Shown one piece after another: positions 43,576 through 53,672 of a DNA stretch of 64,000 nucleotides. Origin of the DNA: Methylothermaceae bacteria B42. GTDB taxonomy: Bacteria > Pseudomonadota > Gammaproteobacteria > Methylococcales > Methylothermaceae. The notes beneath the pieces were generated by a model. It had not been told where the DNA came from and did no database searches. It saw nothing but the letters and a program-made list of their open reading frames with translations. The stretch is from assembly GCA_001566965.1 (NCBI GenBank), contig LSNW01000039.1:1-64000 (forward strand), given 5' to 3'. Position 1 is the stretch's first letter. The number at the start of each line of letters is the position of its first letter. The translations under genes and the position numbers were made by a program.

Positions 43576-43877
43576 AAATCCCCCATGATCTGCTGCTGAA
43601 AACCGAATATTCGCCGACGCCCGGCAAAAGCCACCAGCACGACTTCGCGACTTTGACCTGGTTCGAAACGTACCGCTGTTCCTGCGGGAATAGCCAACCT
43701 GTAACCCCGGGTCACTGCCCGATCGAAACGAAGGGCAGCATTGGTTTCGAAGAAATGATAGTGGGAACCCACCTGAATAGGCCGATCACCGGTGTTTTCA
43801 ACCGCTAGGGAAATGGTTTTACGGCCTTCGTTGAGAATAATTTCACCCTCACCAACCATGATTTTACCTGGAATCAT
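43572..43877 (-). CDS. ureB: Urease beta subunit
   Basis: 101 residues, of typical length. Seen: [40 protein letters not shown] and [20 protein letters not shown], the family blocks. Separated from ureA by 9 bp; overlaps ureC by 4 bp. Confidence 0.97.
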   Translation of the reverse strand: MIPGKIMVGEGEIILNEGRKTISLAVENTGDRPIQVGSHYHFFETNAALRFDRAVTRGYRLAIPAGTAVRFEPGQSREVVLVAFAGRRRIFGFQQQIMGDL

Positions 43878-43886
43878 CCTAGCCTC

Positions 43887-44189
43887 CTACAGAATGGGAT
43901 TATGTACTGTTACCAGCTTAGTACCATCGGGGAAAGTGGCTTCTACCTGTACTTCAGGGATCATCTCCGCCACGCCGGCCATGACATCGTCCCGGGTAAG
44001 CAAAGTGCGCCCAAAATCCATCAATTCCGCCACGGTTTTCCCCTCCCGCGCGCCTTCCAATATCGCCGCGCTCAAATAGGCTACAGCTTCTGGATGGTTG
44101 AGTTTCAGCCCCCTAGCCTTACGCCGCTCAGCCAACAAAGCTGCGGTAAAAAGGAGTAATTTGTCTTTTTCTCTAGGCGTCAATTTCAT
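43887..44189 (-). CDS. ureA: Urease gamma subunit
   Basis: 100 residues from ATG 44189 ([20 protein letters not shown]), with AGGA 9 bp upstream; the frame to 44216 adds nine residues not seen in the family. Blocks [20 protein letters not shown] and [20 protein letters not shown] are diagnostic. Confidence 0.96.
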   Translation of the reverse strand: MKLTPREKDKLLLFTAALLAERRKARGLKLNHPEAVAYLSAAILEGAREGKTVAELMDFGRTLLTRDDVMAGVAEMIPEVQVEATFPDGTKLVTVHNPIL

Positions 44190-44231
44190 ATCAAATTCCT
44201 GGTTGCTAATTGTCACTATGCCGTATTGCTC

Positions 44232-45050
44232 TCAGGTAGCCCAAATACGTGGTTCACATATATTGCGCCCGATCACAATTGGACGCACAACCTGCCAAAG
44301 ATCGAGAAAAGCTTGCTTTAAACGCTCCATTTGGTGAGTGATTCCCCGGCACACCAACATACCGTCAATCACGGTTGTGCCTAAAACAATCTGATCATTG
44401 CAAATCATGCGGACCCTGTCGATGGTGTCAGAAGGAAAGGGATAGGCATAAAACGTTGCATAAAAAGGGTTGCCCCGCAGTCCCCAAACAGCTTTTGCCA
44501 CTTCATTATCCAAATGAATATGTTCTATCAACAACGGTGCATTCTCTACCCATATATGCCAACCTTGACTCAATCGTCCCTGAGTAAAGGTTTCTTGAGC
44601 AGCCGGGCGGCCCAGGCAACTGCTTTCCCAACCAATGAAACGCGCGTCTTTGGACAAAGTGACGGTTGTGGCCATCTTCACTCGAGCGCCATCGAAGAAA
44701 ATGTTTTCCTGAGGCAGCCACTCCAAGCTGGCGCCTTGACCTACCGACAAGTGGATATTCTGCTGAGCGATAGTTCCACCACTGCGGTAAAACTTTCCCG
44801 CTGCGGGCGTTGTGATGAGCGCACGTGATTCTTTGGCGGTTTCCACTAGAATTTTTAATCGATCCCCACCCACCACGCCTCCCGGTGGATGCAGCACATA
44901 TACATGACAAATGCTCCTTTCGGGATAAAACGGGCGCTGAACCACCAATGGCCCATGGCTTTTCCGGAAAGCAAGCACTGTTTTATCTCCCTGCACTTCA
45001 AAACCTAATTTAAGCTCGGCGCGCCAACCTTTTTCCAGGCCCAACCCCAT
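44232..45050 (-). CDS. ureD: Urease accessory protein UreD
   Basis: 272 residues from ATG 45050 (MGLGLEKGWRAELKLGFEVQ), which follows the ureJ stop in TGATATG; the longer frame to 45155 overlaps ureJ and is rejected. UreD/UreH blocks: RPFYPERSICHVYVLHPPGG, VVGGDRLKI, TTPAAGKFYRSGG. It binds apo-urease to allow nickel insertion. Confidence 0.94.
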   Translation of the reverse strand: MGLGLEKGWRAELKLGFEVQGDKTVLAFRKSHGPLVVQRPFYPERSICHVYVLHPPGGVVGGDRLKILVETAKESRALITTPAAGKFYRSGGTIAQQNIHLSVGQGASLEWLPQENIFFDGARVKMATTVTLSKDARFIGWESSCLGRPAAQETFTQGRLSQGWHIWVENAPLLIEHIHLDNEVAKAVWGLRGNPFYATFYAYPFPSDTIDRVRMICNDQIVLGTTVIDGMLVCRGITHQMERLKQAFLDLWQVVRPIVIGRNICEPRIWAT

Positions 45051-45051
45051 A

Positions 45052-45645
45052 TCAAATGCCAGCAAGGAATAAAACTCCCATCCCAGAGCATCCCAAACCG
45101 AACAGCAAACGCAAAAATCGATGTCTGCGGGAGAAGCTTCCCAAGTGAATGCCAATCAATTGAACCATGCCGCTGGAAATGATCAACCCTAATCCATACA
45201 ACAGATAGTCATTGGCCCAGCCTGCATTTGCAACCTTGTGGGAATAGCCATGAACAAAGGCGAATATCACCATCAACCCCAGCGCCGGTAATGGCACCGT
45301 TTGTTGATTACTTGCTACTTGGTAACCAAGCCAAAGCACAGATAAGGCCAATAAGAACTCCATGGCCATCAAGGCCCCATCACCCATGAATATCGGTAAA
45401 CCAAGGCCAAAAACCATTGCCAATAGGAACAATACCGGTAGTCGCCATAGGGCTTGCCCCCCAACTAACGCGGCCCACCAACCGACTGCCAACAGAGACA
45501 ATAGATGATCAACACCCAGCAGGGGGTGCAGGAAACCATTGGCCAAACCTTCCGTAGGATGTCCTCCCGTGTGTCCATAAGCAATCATGGGTAATCCCGC
45601 CATTATCAATAAACCATTCCAACATTTCCGCATGATTTTCTCCAC
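45052..45645 (-). CDS. ureJ: HupE/UreJ-type nickel transporter or accessory protein
   Basis: 197 residues, about six membrane helices. HupE/UreJ motifs GFLHPLLGVDHLLSLLAVGW and FAFVHGYSHKVANAG (the second normally HGxxHG). A cleavable N-terminal segment ending ...AYG precedes. It probably supplies nickel to urease. The stop TGA directly adjoins the ureD start. Start may be shifted by four residues. Confidence 0.9.
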   Translation of the reverse strand: MEKIMRKCWNGLLIMAGLPMIAYGHTGGHPTEGLANGFLHPLLGVDHLLSLLAVGWWAALVGGQALWRLPVLFLLAMVFGLGLPIFMGDGALMAMEFLLALSVLWLGYQVASNQQTVPLPALGLMVIFAFVHGYSHKVANAGWANDYLLYGLGLIISSGMVQLIGIHLGSFSRRHRFLRLLFGLGCSGMGVLFLAGI

Positions 45646-45713
45646 AAGTTACTCGCCTAAAGATTGGGTAATTGAATTTCCAATAGAACCACCGGTTTTA
45701 AAACGTTCCCACA

Positions 45714-46418
45714 TTACACTGTAAGATGTTGCTTCACCAGATCTTCCGTCAACCTTTCCATGTCTCCTGATGCGGTAATCCGGCCCTTGCTTATCAAGTA
45801 AAATTGGTCCGCCACCTTTTTCACAAAGGGAAGTTTTTGTTCCACCAACAGTACAGTCAATCCTTCCTGCTGGTTGAGGCGTAAAATGATGTCACTAATT
45901 TCCCGAACGATATTCGGTTGAATTCCTTCTGTTGGCTCATCTAGGATCAGTAATTTCGGGTTGCTTGCCAGGGCTCGGCCAATGGCTAATTGTTGTTGCT
46001 GCCCTCCGGAAAGATCGCCGCCACGGCGTTGGCTCATTTCCTCGAGGACCGGAAAAAGATCGAAAATGCGCTCAGGGATCTTTCTCATCCGGCCAGCACT
46101 GGCAAACAAACCAAGTCGAAGGTTTTCTTCCACTGTCAGCTGAGGAAAGATTTCTCGCCCTTGAGGCACGTAACCGATTCCCAATACCGCCCGTTGCTCA
46201 GTGGATAGAGGAATCAAATCTTTTCCTTCGAACCAAATCTCCCCCGACGCAGTCGGCAACAGTCCCATTATGCATTTGAGCAATGTGGTTTTCCCCACAC
46301 CGTTACGGCCAATCAGGCAAACACATTTGCCAGCGACCACATGCAAATCGATATCCCAGAGCGTATGGCTGCCGCCGTAGAATTGATTGAGCGCTTTGAT
46401 TTGCAATAGCTCATTCAC
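45714..46418 (-). CDS. urtE: Urea ABC transporter ATPase UrtE
   Basis: 234 residues from GTG 46418, with GAGG 9 bp upstream and 8 bp overlap with urtD; an upstream ATG at 46433 is the alternative. Walker A CLIGRNGVGKTTLLKCI, signature LSGGQQQQLAIGRALA, Walker B KLLILDEPTEGIQ. LivF-like, one of two ATPases energising UrtBC. Confidence 0.95.
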   Translation of the reverse strand: MNELLQIKALNQFYGGSHTLWDIDLHVVAGKCVCLIGRNGVGKTTLLKCIMGLLPTASGEIWFEGKDLIPLSTEQRAVLGIGYVPQGREIFPQLTVEENLRLGLFASAGRMRKIPERIFDLFPVLEEMSQRRGGDLSGGQQQQLAIGRALASNPKLLILDEPTEGIQPNIVREISDIILRLNQQEGLTVLLVEQKLPFVKKVADQFYLISKGRITASGDMERLTEDLVKQHLTV

Positions 46419-47247
46419 CGAGATACACCTCAATCACTCTCGAGTCGGACTGTACTTTTTCCATCATTCCCTCGGCCAGTACCCGGCCTTCATGGAGCAC
46501 CGTCACCCGGCGGGCAATGGAACGCACAAATTCCATATCGTGCTCGACGACAATCACCGAATGATCACCCGCCAAGGTATTTAACAGCTCGGTGGTCTGC
46601 TCGATTTCATGCTGGGTCATCCCCGCAACCGGCTCATCCAGTAATAGAAGCCTGGGATCCTGAGCCAACAACATGGCGATTTCCAACCATTGCTTTTGGC
46701 CGTGGGAGAGCGTGCCGGCATCACGGTTCCGCAGATTCTGCAAGCGTACCGTTTCCAAAATCTTATCGATACTTTCCCGTTCATCGATAGTCAAGCGGGC
46801 AAATAAGGTGGGCCAAACATTCTTATCCGCTTTCAACGCCAGATAGAGGTTTTCCCATACGGTTTGCGCTTCGAACACGGAAGGTTTTTGGAATTTTCTG
46901 CCGATACCCAAGGTGGCAATTTCCGGCTCATCCAACCGGTTAAGATTGATGGTTTGACCGAAATATACCTTACCGGCATCGGGACGCGTCTTACCGGTAA
47001 TCACATCCATCATTGTGGTTTTACCTGCCCCATTGGGGCCAATGATACAGCGAAGCTCTCCATTATCCACCGCCAAGCTCAGGTCATTAAGGGCTTTAAA
47101 TCCATCAAAACTGACTGTCACTGAATCGAGATATAAGATCGGGCCATGACTGGTATCAATTTCACCGGGAACAACTGGGTGTCTACCTTGCACCATGAAG
47201 TCAAACACCCGGTCCCGCCGGAATATTTCGCGAAAACCTTGACTCAT
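46411..47247 (-). CDS. urtD: Urea ABC transporter ATPase UrtD
   Basis: 278 residues. Walker A CIIGPNGAGKTTMMDVITGK, signature TLSHGQKQWLEIAMLLAQ, Walker B LLLLDEPVAGMTQHE. The ~30-residue N-terminal extension before the ABC domain is typical of UrtD. Overlaps urtC by 4 bp. Confidence 0.95.
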   Translation of the reverse strand: MSQGFREIFRRDRVFDFMVQGRHPVVPGEIDTSHGPILYLDSVTVSFDGFKALNDLSLAVDNGELRCIIGPNGAGKTTMMDVITGKTRPDAGKVYFGQTINLNRLDEPEIATLGIGRKFQKPSVFEAQTVWENLYLALKADKNVWPTLFARLTIDERESIDKILETVRLQNLRNRDAGTLSHGQKQWLEIAMLLAQDPRLLLLDEPVAGMTQHEIEQTTELLNTLAGDHSVIVVEHDMEFVRSIARRVTVLHEGRVLAEGMMEKVQSDSRVIEVYLGE

Positions 47248-48359
47248 CGCGCCATCTCCGGCTTTTTGGGAAACATCTTTTTCAGCATACCAATCAAACC
47301 ATCCGGTAAATATAAGGTAACCAGGACAAATAATGCCCCCAACGCAAACAACCAGGCATCCGGAAAGACCGCGGTAAAATAGGTTTTCGCGTAATTGACC
47401 AACAGCGCACCAACCGCCGCACCATGTAATGTCCCCCGCCCTCCGACAGCGACCCAGATGACCAGCTCAATCGAGTTGAGCGGCGAGAATTCAGTGGGAT
47501 TGATGATACCGACCTGGGGCACATATAATGCGCCGGCAACACCCGCCATCATGGCTGAAACCACAAAAACCCATAATTTATAGTTTTCCACCCGATACCC
47601 CAGAAACCGGGTTCTGTCTTCCGCGTCCCGGATAGCGGCAATCACCTGTCCCAGTTTAGAGCGGGTGATCCAGCGCGTCAGACAATAGCCTAGTCCCAGG
47701 GCTATTGCGCTGACAACGAACAAACCAACTCGGGTTGAATCCGCTTGTAGGCTGAAACCCAAAATGTCCTTGAAGTCGGTCAGGCCATTGTTGCCTCCAA
47801 AGCCCATTTCGTTGCGGAAGAATGCCAACATCAATGCATAGGTCAAAGCCTGGGTAATGATGGAAAGGTAAACCCCTGTCACCCGGGAACGGAAAGCAAA
47901 CCAACCGAATAAAAAAGCGAGTAATCCAGGTACTACCAAAACCATCAAGCCTGCGAACCAGAGTTGATCAAAACCCTGCCAATACCAAGGCAGCTCTTTC
48001 CAATTCAAAAAGACCATGAAATCCGGCAGGATAGGATGCCCATAAACGCCTCGGGGACCAATTTGACGCATCAGATACATACCCATGGCATAGCCACCCA
48101 AGGCAAAAAAAGCGCCGTGGCCGAGACTGAGAATGCCGGCATAACCCCATACCAAATCGAGGGCCAGCGCCAGCAGCGCATAAGATAGATACTTTCCCAG
48201 CAAGGTTACGGTGTAAGTGGGAAAGTGAAAAAAAGAACTTTCCGGCACCACGAGATTGAGCAACGGTATGAGCACACAGGCGGCCAAAAGAACCGACAAC
48301 AACGCTAATCCGCCGCGATCATTGCTCAACCATTGGGGCAATACCTTCTGTATCAGCAT
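47244..48359 (-). CDS. urtC: Urea ABC transporter permease UrtC
   Basis: 371 residues, about ten helices; blocks LVWGYAGILSLGHGAFFALG and YLSIITQALTYALMLAFFRN, then FGGNNGLTDFKDILG are typical of LivM/UrtC. Inner membrane. Overlaps urtD by 4 bp and follows urtB by 4 bp. Confidence 0.95.
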   Translation of the reverse strand: MLIQKVLPQWLSNDRGGLALLSVLLAACVLIPLLNLVVPESSFFHFPTYTVTLLGKYLSYALLALALDLVWGYAGILSLGHGAFFALGGYAMGMYLMRQIGPRGVYGHPILPDFMVFLNWKELPWYWQGFDQLWFAGLMVLVVPGLLAFLFGWFAFRSRVTGVYLSIITQALTYALMLAFFRNEMGFGGNNGLTDFKDILGFSLQADSTRVGLFVVSAIALGLGYCLTRWITRSKLGQVIAAIRDAEDRTRFLGYRVENYKLWVFVVSAMMAGVAGALYVPQVGIINPTEFSPLNSIELVIWVAVGGRGTLHGAAVGALLVNYAKTYFTAVFPDAWLFALGALFVLVTLYLPDGLIGMLKKMFPKKPEMAR

Positions 48360-48363
48360 TTGT

Positions 48364-50031
48364 TCAATTCTCTGCTGCCCGGCCCCGTTGCGGAAATAAG
48401 CCGCGGGGAAATTTCTGGATGAACAGGATAATGAATACCAATACCATAATCTTTGCCATCACGGCGCCCACCCAGGGTTCGAGCAGTTTATTAATAATCC
48501 CCAAGCTAAAGGCGCCCACCAACGTTCCCCATAAATTACCAACGCCCCCAAAGACCACCACCATGAATGAGTCAATGATATAACCTTGACCTAAATTTGG
48601 ACCGACATTGGTAATTTGACTCAATGCCACCCCGGCAACGCCAGCAATCCCGGAGCCTAGCCCAAAGGTAGCCGCATCCACGAAATGGCTGCGAATCCCC
48701 AAGGCCCGGGCCATTGCCCTATTTTGCGCGACTGCCCTGATTTGCAGTCCAAAGGATGTGAAACGCAGTAGCAAAGACAAGCCCAAAAAAACGATCAAGG
48801 CGAAAAAAAAGATGGCAATCCGGTTATAGGTAAAGGATAAAACCTCATTGATTTCCAGAGCCCCGCTCATCCAACTTGGATTGGTTACCATGACGTTTTG
48901 AGCGGAGATCGTGGTACGGACCAGCTGTTGAAGTAACAGGCTGATGCCAAAGGTGGCCAGCAACGTTTCCAATGGCCGGCCATAGAGATGGCGAATCACT
49001 CCACGTTCAATGGCGATGCCCACCAGACCACTGACAAGAAAAGCCGCAGGGATGGCAATCAGCACGGAGAGGTCGATATTGTTTGGGATGAGACGCTGGA
49101 TCAAATAGGTGGTATAGGCGCCCAGCATCATCATTTCCCCATGGGCCATATTGATGACGCCCATGACGCCAAAAGTAATTGCCAAACCGATGGCGGAAAG
49201 CAGCAGTACCGATCCCAGGCTCAAACCGAAAAAAAAGGTTTGCAGCATGGCATTTGATTTCATGCGCTGGTCGATTGCCGCCAATGCCTTGCGGGCGGCA
49301 ACCCGAACCTCGTAACTGGTTTCTATGACATAACTGCCATCGGGGGATTTTTCCAATAATTTCGCAATCCGGTTGCGGGCCTTTCGGCTTGTGGTTTTGG
49401 AAAGAATTTTGAGGGCTTCCAGGCGCTGCCTGTCTTCGCCCTCTACCACCCACGCTAAGGCCAATCCAACCCTGATTGCCTCTCTGACTTTGGAATCGGT
49501 TTCTTGAGCCAACAAGGATTGTAATAGCTCGATGTCATTAGGCGTCAGGCGGTCGTACATTTTTTTGACCGCGGCCAAACGTACCGCGGGATCATCACTG
49601 GTCAGACTGAGGCGCGCGAGCGCATTGCGGAGAAAACTACGGATCCGGTTATTGATAGTCACTCTTGCCAGGCCGCTTTTATCCGTCATGCCAAGATCCC
49701 CGCCGGTGACTGCGTCTATCATCCGGTAGCGGCCACCTTGTGGCTGCAGGATGACGACTTTTTTATCGCTTCTGCGATAATACAACCGCCCTTCCAGTAA
49801 AGCCTGCATGACCTCCAACGACCGGCTGTTCTTTAGTTTCGCCAAATTTTCAACCGCCAGCCTTTTCTTGTTGAAATTTGGCTGCTTAAGCATTTCTAAA
49901 ACTTGGGGCAATGCAGGCTGATTCAATGCCTCCGCTGCCCAAGTGCCGCAACAAAGCACGGGCAAAAGAACAAGCAGTATTAACCGCAGGATCCTCTGGG
50001 GTGATTTGTTGCGGACTTGATAACGCATCAC
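48364..50031 (-). CDS. urtB: Urea ABC transporter permease UrtB
   Basis: 555 residues: a signal or anchor, a ~210-residue N-terminal extracytoplasmic domain (HEAT-like, LEVMQALLEGRLYYRRSDKK), then a LivH-type permease (FGVMGVINMAHGEMMMLGAY, VVVFGGVGNLWGTLVGAFSL). The long N-terminal domain is normal for UrtB. It pairs with UrtC. Confidence 0.94.
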   Translation of the reverse strand: MMRYQVRNKSPQRILRLILLVLLPVLCCGTWAAEALNQPALPQVLEMLKQPNFNKKRLAVENLAKLKNSRSLEVMQALLEGRLYYRRSDKKVVILQPQGGRYRMIDAVTGGDLGMTDKSGLARVTINNRIRSFLRNALARLSLTSDDPAVRLAAVKKMYDRLTPNDIELLQSLLAQETDSKVREAIRVGLALAWVVEGEDRQRLEALKILSKTTSRKARNRIAKLLEKSPDGSYVIETSYEVRVAARKALAAIDQRMKSNAMLQTFFFGLSLGSVLLLSAIGLAITFGVMGVINMAHGEMMMLGAYTTYLIQRLIPNNIDLSVLIAIPAAFLVSGLVGIAIERGVIRHLYGRPLETLLATFGISLLLQQLVRTTISAQNVMVTNPSWMSGALEINEVLSFTYNRIAIFFFALIVFLGLSLLLRFTSFGLQIRAVAQNRAMARALGIRSHFVDAATFGLGSGIAGVAGVALSQITNVGPNLGQGYIIDSFMVVVFGGVGNLWGTLVGAFSLGIINKLLEPWVGAVMAKIMVLVFIILFIQKFPRGLFPQRGRAAEN

Positions 50032-50060
50032 ACAGGCCTATTGAAAGCTCATCCTGGGAA

Positions 50061-51362
50061 TTAATAATTTTGCCCGGAGCACTTACCGGTTTTCACGTTG
50101 TAGTTACCACAAGAGAGCGGTGGACGCCAATCGGAAATCAGATCCTTACTGCCAGGAAGATAATCAGACCAAGCATCGCCCACGACTTCCGCCGGTGTCT
50201 GCCAAACAACCGCGAATTGGCCGTCATCTTGAATCTCCCCAATCAGCACAGGTTTAGTGATGTGATGGTTAGGCATCATTGCCGCGTATCCGCCAGTCAA
50301 ATTGGGCACGACGACGCCAATCATGGCATCGACCACGGCGTCAGGATCCGCTTTGCCTGCTTTTTCGACCGCTTTCACCCACATATTGAAACCAATGTAG
50401 TGGGCTTCCATGGGGTCGTTGGTTACCCGTTTGTTGTTTTTGATAAAGGTCCGCCATTTTTTGATAAATTCGGCATTGGGCGGGGTATCAACGCTCATAA
50501 AATAATTCCACGCGGCAAGGTGACCCACCAAGGGCTTGGTATCAATCCCGGATAGTTCTTCTTCACCCACGGAAAACGCCACCACGGGAATCTGTTCTGC
50601 GGAAATTCCCTGGTTGGCCAATTCCTTATAGAAAGGGACGTTGGCATCGCCGTTGATGGTTGAAACCACTGCCGTTTTCTTGCCGGCGGAGCCGAACTTT
50701 TTGATCCGCGCCACTTCCGACTGCCAATCGGAAAATCCAAAAGGCGTGTAATTGATAAGAATATCTTCCGCTTTGACGCCCTTCGATTTCAGATAAGCTT
50801 CCAGGATTTTATTGGTGGTGCGAGGATAGACGTAGTCGGTCCCTTCCAACACCCAGCGTTTAACCCCGATTTCATTCATAAGATAGTCCACTGCCGGAAT
50901 CGCCTGTTGATTCGGCGCCGCGCCGGTATAAAACACATAGCGCGAGGACTCTTCCCCTTCGTACTGAACTGGATAGTAAAGTGGCACTTTATATTCTTCC
51001 ACCACTGGCAATACCGATTTGCGCGAAACAGAAGTCCAGCAGCCAAAAATGGCCGATACTTTTTCTTTCTGAATGAGTTCTCGTGCCTTTTCGGCGAACA
51101 GTGGCCAATTCGAGGCAGGATCCACGACCACTGGGACGATTTTACGCCCCAAAATACCACCTTTTTTATTTTGCTCTTCAATCAGCATCAACATCACGTC
51201 CTTGAGCGTGGTTTCTGAAATTGCCATGGTGCCGGAAAGAGAATGAAGAATCCCGACTTTTATCACCTCTTGAGCAGAAACGATGCTCGTGGCTACCACC
51301 ATTCCCAAAGAAATTAAGAGCGCCAGCCCATTTTTCAGTAGCTTTTTAAATTCGATTAACAT
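50061..51362 (-). CDS. urtA: Urea-binding protein UrtA
   Basis: 433 residues. Signal peptide NGLALLISLGMVVATSIVSA; then VIKVGILHSLSGTMAISETT, the family start, and VLEGTDYVYPRTTNKILEAY. Periplasmic-binding fold of the amide/urea type (not leucine-type). First of the transporter genes, 29 bp upstream of urtB. Confidence 0.96.
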   Translation of the reverse strand: MLIEFKKLLKNGLALLISLGMVVATSIVSAQEVIKVGILHSLSGTMAISETTLKDVMLMLIEEQNKKGGILGRKIVPVVVDPASNWPLFAEKARELIQKEKVSAIFGCWTSVSRKSVLPVVEEYKVPLYYPVQYEGEESSRYVFYTGAAPNQQAIPAVDYLMNEIGVKRWVLEGTDYVYPRTTNKILEAYLKSKGVKAEDILINYTPFGFSDWQSEVARIKKFGSAGKKTAVVSTINGDANVPFYKELANQGISAEQIPVVAFSVGEEELSGIDTKPLVGHLAAWNYFMSVDTPPNAEFIKKWRTFIKNNKRVTNDPMEAHYIGFNMWVKAVEKAGKADPDAVVDAMIGVVVPNLTGGYAAMMPNHHITKPVLIGEIQDDGQFAVVWQTPAEVVGDAWSDYLPGSKDLISDWRPPLSCGNYNVKTGKCSGQNY

Positions 51363-51392
51363 GAAATCTCTCCCTCTAAATTTATCGATTGA

Positions 51393-52631
51393 TCAGATCT
51401 GCAACTGCAGGCCTAATTTGATTGAATGAATGGCTTTTCCCCGGGCGGTAGATGAATAATCCAGCCCTTTGGATAAAAGGTCTCCGTATTCCCACAACAA
51501 AGTAATCCGGGCATTGTGGCCGTCAATCACATAGTTGAGCCCGGCTTCCCACATATCCCGGTTGGGACTGTTATCCGGCGCTACCAGCACGTGCCTGGCG
51601 TAGGGCTGGAACTGGCCGATCCAAACCTTGTTGGGGAGTAAATACATCAAGCTGACATCGTAGGCGTTACCTTCGAACATGGCGAATGTTTTCGCGCCAG
51701 TGATTTTGTCCGACAAGCGTGCGCTTTCTCCGTAGCCATTAATGTTGTAATTTTTGTATTCACCGTTAAAAGTAATCACCCCCACATTGCCCAATACTTT
51801 TTCAAACAACAGATCCACTGCCGTGCCCCTAAAATCACCGGGCTCGGATTTACTCCCTGCGCCGTCTTCCTGATATTGGTTGGAAAAAGCCAAGGTCAAA
51901 ATATCGCCAGCATTCCCATAATAAGTACCCGAGGTGTAATATCCTGGGTTTTTTTCTACTTCCAGAAAGTTGAAAGCAATTCGTTGGGCGAACAAGACAT
52001 TATCATCCCCATTCGCGCCTCCGCGCAGTCCGCGGAAGAAGCCTGCCGCGTATTGCAGCCGGCCCTCGAAAAAACTTCCCCAAACGGTGGCACCATCATC
52101 ACGGCCAAAGGAACCGGCTGAGGTACCGTCGGATTTGATGGTAAGATTAAAATCGGCTGGATCAAAAGGCGTCCCCGCGCCAAAGATGTTATAAACAGCG
52201 CTGAAAAAAGGGCCATTCATTTCCCGCCGCTCCGCCGGCACCAGCATGCGGCCTACCCAAATATTGAACATGGGATGAAATTCAAATTTGCCAATGACAT
52301 CGAGTACCCGCATTTCGCCACCGTTATTACAGGTCTGACAGTCAGTATTGAATTCAAACTTGAAATACTTATGAATCTGGCCATTGACGTACAAACGGAT
52401 ATTATCGATGTTGAAATCGTTGGACCATTCCCGCCTGTTGGGAGAAGCATCTTCCGTCGCCGTAAAACTGGTGCGCAATCCGGCTCCGATGCTTATCCAT
52501 TTGGTTTCATCAATTTTGAAAGTAGCGCCTGCTAGGGATGTTGGTGTATATCCCAGCGTCGCTACTAACAAAGCAGATGCCCCCAACAATTTACTGGTCT
52601 GCCTTGCTTTCGTTCGTAATTCTTTCCCCAT
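51393..52631 (-). CDS. Outer-membrane porin of the urea cluster
   Basis: 412 residues with a signal peptide (SALLVATLGYTPTSLAGA) and a beta-barrel-type body with alternating hydrophobic residues (IDNIRLYVNGQIHKYFKFEF, ITLLWEYGD) and no membrane helices. It resembles porins placed next to urea/short-chain-amide uptake genes. It probably lets urea or amides through the outer membrane. Upstream at 52762-52781 lies a perfect inverted repeat. The gap to urtA is 30 bp, so it is probably the first gene of the operon. Confidence 0.85.
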   Translation of the reverse strand: MGKELRTKARQTSKLLGASALLVATLGYTPTSLAGATFKIDETKWISIGAGLRTSFTATEDASPNRREWSNDFNIDNIRLYVNGQIHKYFKFEFNTDCQTCNNGGEMRVLDVIGKFEFHPMFNIWVGRMLVPAERREMNGPFFSAVYNIFGAGTPFDPADFNLTIKSDGTSAGSFGRDDGATVWGSFFEGRLQYAAGFFRGLRGGANGDDNVLFAQRIAFNFLEVEKNPGYYTSGTYYGNAGDILTLAFSNQYQEDGAGSKSEPGDFRGTAVDLLFEKVLGNVGVITFNGEYKNYNINGYGESARLSDKITGAKTFAMFEGNAYDVSLMYLLPNKVWIGQFQPYARHVLVAPDNSPNRDMWEAGLNYVIDGHNARITLLWEYGDLLSKGLDYSSTARGKAIHSIKLGLQLQI

Positions 52632-52761
52632 AACTCATTTCTCCGCGAGGTTGTTTTCATTGTCTTTAAGGAAGACATTCTCTGCCTTCAGCAGGATTCA
52701 AAAACAAGAATCCATCACCTTCTACCGAGGCTCATTGAACAACCATTGCGAAGCTGGGCAC

Positions 52762-52781
52762 AATACGTCAAATAACGTATT
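52762..52781. promoter_or_regulatory. Perfect inverted repeat AATACGT-N6-ACGTATT
   Basis: The arms (52762-52768, 52775-52781) lie between the porin start and the divergent lipoprotein gene. On the minus strand TTGACG precedes them, so the repeat would sit between -35 and -10 or overlap the start region. Candidate binding site for the LuxR-type regulator at 57205 (inference). Confidence 0.45.
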
Positions 52782-52856
52782 CAGACCGTCAAGACATTTC
52801 CTATATAGTTAACCTGAATAATGCGCCAGGTCGGATTTCAGCAAAAAGGCATGGGT

Positions 52857-53672
52857 ATGATTAATTTAAGAATGATGTTTTGTTTTCTGTTTATTGCCAC
52901 AGGTGGATGCACGCCTTCCTATCACTCACAAGGTACTCCGCCTCAACCTGAATCAGTTACCTATATCAGATTCAAAATCGCTGATGACGGTACAGCTGGC
53001 TTGAATGAGAATATAATCGTTCATATCGAGAAAAATGTTGCCCATTACCTTTCTCAGGCGGGATACCCATTGGCGCTTGATTACCCTCATGGAAATGAGC
53101 AAATCAGCCATGTACTGGAAGCCCGGATAGGCAAGATAAAAAAACAGGAAACCCCCACCGGCTTTTCCCTAAGCATCGGCAATTCAAACCCGAGGGCGAT
53201 GGATTTTCAAAAAGCCAGGGTGTTACCTATACGATGTACCCTCCGTTCACGGCGCAATCCTGAGGAAAAAATCTCTTTGTTCATGGATTTTCTCACTAAA
53301 GGCACCATCACCACCCGGGAGGGAAGTGATGAACGAAAAATCGATCAATACAGCAATCACATTGCCACGGTTTGCTTCAATCTGCTTGAGCATTTACGGG
53401 TAAGCAAACGTTCCACTGACTCTGTTGTCGAACACGATCCCTGGCTCCCGGAAATCCGTATCGAAGAAACTCCATCGTCAAATTATGACAAGAAGCCAAA
53501 AACGCGACCCTCGGCTTCTGAAAATTCAAATGCCGCAGATTCCGCATCTACCAAAAGCAAAACAACTAAAAAAACCAACCCTTCCCTACCTAAAACAAAC
53601 ACTCAAAAGCGGATGATTATTGAAAATCAAGGGCAACCTATTATTCTCGACTTTGGCTATGAGCGAAAATAA
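52857..53672 (+). CDS. Putative lipoprotein
   Basis: 271 residues from ATG 52857, which has AAGG 7 bp upstream; ATG 52821 and 52851 are alternatives. Lipobox ...FIATGGC-TPSY gives a mature N-terminal Cys. The body has no recognised domain (IRFKIADDGTAGLNENIIVH), and the C-terminal third is low-complexity, rich in Ser/Lys/Pro/Thr (KTRPSASENSNAADSASTKS). It precedes the sensor fusion and is divergent from the porin. Role unknown. Confidence 0.65.
   Translation: MINLRMMFCFLFIATGGCTPSYHSQGTPPQPESVTYIRFKIADDGTAGLNENIIVHIEKNVAHYLSQAGYPLALDYPHGNEQISHVLEARIGKIKKQETPTGFSLSIGNSNPRAMDFQKARVLPIRCTLRSRRNPEEKISLFMDFLTKGTITTREGSDERKIDQYSNHIATVCFNLLEHLRVSKRSTDSVVEHDPWLPEIRIEETPSSNYDKKPKTRPSASENSNAADSASTKSKTTKKTNPSLPKTNTQKRMIIENQGQPIILDFGYERK

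Noticed and set aside
44232-45155. UreD with a 35-residue N-terminal extension
   Set aside because: It would overlap ureJ by about 100 bp; the ATG right after the ureJ stop gives the family length.
52632-52820. Sigma-54 promoter for the urea operon
   Set aside because: No TGGCAC-N5-TTGC match with correct spacing was found on either strand.
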